From assembly GCA_963702575.1 (NCBI GenBank), contig CAVPCU010000005.1:488445-552444 (forward strand): DNA of 64,000 bases, in the 5' to 3' direction. A model generated the notes under the pieces. That model saw only the letters and a program-made list of their open reading frames with translations, was not told where the DNA came from and did not search any database. Below are positions 62,981-64,000 of this stretch, one piece after another. Positions within the stretch are counted from its first letter, which is position 1. Each line of letters opens with the position of its first letter. The DNA is from VRUE01 sp963702575. Lineage in GTDB: Bacteria > Actinomycetota > Thermoleophilia > Solirubrobacterales > 70-9. A program made the position numbers and the translations under genes.

Positions 62981-63367
62981 ATGCCCACCGCCTCCCCGAC
63001 GCTGGACCAACGAGAGACGGACCTGCTTGTCCCCAACGGCGACGTGCTCTCAGAGCACGCCTATCTCGTCGCCCGCGACGTTCGCCCGATTGCCATCGCC
63101 GGGCACTTTCCTTCGGCGTCGGCCGACGCGCTGAGGATCGCAACGCTGATCGAGGGCGCGGCTCGTGAAGACGCCGTTCCCTTCGTGATCGATCACGGTG
63201 ACGGCAGCGGTAGCTTCGGCTTCGCCTCTAACCGCTGGGCACTTGATTTCTACGAATGGGTAGTAACTGACCGGTCGATACCCGAGCAGCAGCGGCATCG
63301 AATCATCGGAATGCTGTCAACGGCCATCGGTTTCTCCCCAGCGGCGGCCATCCAACCTCCCCGCTGA
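62981..63367 (+). CDS. Hypothetical protein whose 3' end runs into an IS-type repeat array
   Basis: A 128-residue reading with a good Shine-Dalgarno AAGGAG (62970-62975) ahead of ATG 62981. The body (SEHAYLVARDVRPIAIAGHF, PFVIDHGDGSGSFGFASNRW) looks like a real soluble alpha/beta protein but is not recognised. From about residue 112 the frame reads through the 23-base tandem repeats of the IS end (TAIGFSPAAAIQPPR), and the stop codon lies inside them. The native C-terminus is probably lost to insertion. Confidence 0.5.
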   Translation: MPTASPTLDQRETDLLVPNGDVLSEHAYLVARDVRPIAIAGHFPSASADALRIATLIEGAAREDAVPFVIDHGDGSGSFGFASNRWALDFYEWVVTDRSIPEQQRHRIIGMLSTAIGFSPAAAIQPPR

Positions 63368-63409
63368 CGGCCACGTTTATTCCCCACCGGCGGCCATCGG
63401 TTCTCCCCG
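63321..63409. repeat. Four tandem degenerate repeats, probable IS21-family terminus
   Basis: CGGCCA recurs at 63321, 63345, 63368 and 63391, a 23-24-base period, each followed by a variable segment and CCCC (unit like CGGCCATCGGTTCTCCCC). Multiple terminal repeats of this kind bind the transposase in IS21-type elements. A TGTCAAC at 63315 could mark the outer tip. The istB gene begins 75 bases further on and points toward these repeats. Confidence 0.65.
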
Positions 63410-63484
63410 CTTGAGCCCTTCTCTCGCAGCGGCGTAGCGGAGGCCGTAGGCCGTAGCGCAGCTGCTGCGAGCGGAGCTCTTGCG

Positions 63485-64000
63485 TCAGCTCAGCGGCACC
63501 ACCCCCTTACCCTCGGTCGCCTGGGTGAGCCGGTAGCTATCGGCCCCCTCGGTGACGATGACGTGCGCGTGGTGAAGCAGCCGGTCGACGGTTGCCGCGG
63601 CGAGGGTACGCGGCATCAGCTCGTCGAAGCCCGAGGGGTGCAGGTTGGAGGTGATCGCCAGGGAGCGCTTCTCATAGGCGGCGTCGACGACGCGAAAGAG
63701 CGCCTCGGCGGCCTCCTCGGAGACCGGGACCATGCCGACGTCGTCGATCACGATCAGATCGGTGCGGATCAGCTTGCCGATCGCCTTGGCGACCGAGCCG
63801 TCGGCGCGGTGGCCGCGCAGGAGCGTCTCGAGGCTCTCCAGCGTGTGCCAGGCGACGGTCTTGCCCTTCTCGATCGCCAGGTGCCCGAGCGCCTCCACGA
63901 AATGGCTCTTGCCGGTCCCGCTCGGCCCGCAGACACACAGCACCTCCGAGCGCTCCACCCACTCCAGGGTTCGCAGCGCCTGCTGGGTCGCGGCGGGGAT
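63485..64000 (-). CDS. istB: IS21-family helper ATPase IstB (5' end outside window)
   Basis: AAA+ protein that stimulates IS21-type transposition and target choice. The frame is open through the right window edge; a GTG at 63958 is internal to the homologous frame (TQQALRTLEWVERSEVLCVC), so the start lies beyond 64000. Walker A is in VCGPSGTGKSHFVEALGHLA and Walker B in TDLIVIDDVGMVPVSEEAAE. SLAITSNLHPSGFDELMP and VDRLLHHAHVI follow. The partner transposase istA is expected just outside the window. Confidence 0.92.
   Translation of the reverse strand: MPAATQQALRTLEWVERSEVLCVCGPSGTGKSHFVEALGHLAIEKGKTVAWHTLESLETLLRGHRADGSVAKAIGKLIRTDLIVIDDVGMVPVSEEAAEALFRVVDAAYEKRSLAITSNLHPSGFDELMPRTLAAATVDRLLHHAHVIVTEGADSYRLTQATEGKGVVPLS
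63485..64000 (-). mobile_element. IS21-family insertion sequence, right part outside the window
   Basis: Supported by istB and the tandem terminal repeats at 63321-63409; the element probably extends from about 63315 to beyond 64000. It appears to have inserted into or against the 3' end of the hypothetical gene at 62981. Confidence 0.75.

Overview
The window is high-GC bacterial chromosome of Actinomycetota type, most likely class Thermoleophilia or a relative. This is inferred from near-saturated GC third positions, an rrn operon whose 16S-23S spacer has no tRNA, SepF, a GarA-FtsR pair, wax ester synthase, and HisZ with short HisG. Without a 16S comparison the class remains an inference.

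Layout. 1-766 is the 3' end of tyrS. 767-6028 is a complete rrn operon (16S, 23S, 5S) with long precursor-processing stems. 6323-8639 holds a divergent pair, an alpha/beta hydrolase and murA, both broken by several one-base shifts. 8676-14308 is the histidine operon hisZ-G-D-B-H-A-F, ended by a long inverted repeat. 14417-20458 carries a polysaccharide deacetylase on the minus strand, then a coupled run: CCA-adding enzyme, pgeF, PLP-binding protein, sepF, proC, yggT, lspA and an RluA-family pseudouridine synthase. 20592-31037 is a core translation and envelope block: rpsB, tsf, pyrH, frr, uppS, cdsA, dxr, rseP, ispG, proS and a CDP-alcohol phosphatidyltransferase.

31038-45581 is more regulatory and accessory. 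A near-consensus promoter with an overlapping palindrome drives a small RsiG-like protein carrying a c-di-GMP motif variant, a GarA-like FHA protein and FtsR. Then follow an SRPBCC protein, an alkyl-DHAP-synthase-like flavoprotein, a membrane protein with HTH and RskA-like domains, a thioesterase, glutamine-dependent NAD synthetase, wax ester synthase, DNA polymerase IV, a VapBC pair, CcdA, a FUSC-type membrane protein, a thiolase and a broken short-chain dehydrogenase.

45500-60414 is an ion-transport island. It has a broken APC transporter with a Usp tail, an Nramp-related transporter lacking the transition-metal methionine and paired with a soluble PRC-MgtE_N-CBS protein, Kup, and a full Kdp system. 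The Kdp genes run kdpD kinase half, kdpE, a small membrane ORF, kdpF, kdpA, kdpC, kdpB, kdpD sensor half, and a Usp protein. From 60415 the sequence turns accessory: a HicA-like/HTH putative toxin-antitoxin pair, a methyltransferase, several tiny genes, tandem repeats typical of an IS21 end, and istB running off the right edge.

Six protein genes (hydrolase, murA, proC, the dehydrogenase, the APC transporter, kup) are interrupted by apparent one-base indels, often in G/C runs. Because murA, proC and kup are otherwise well conserved, consensus error is at least as likely as true decay.
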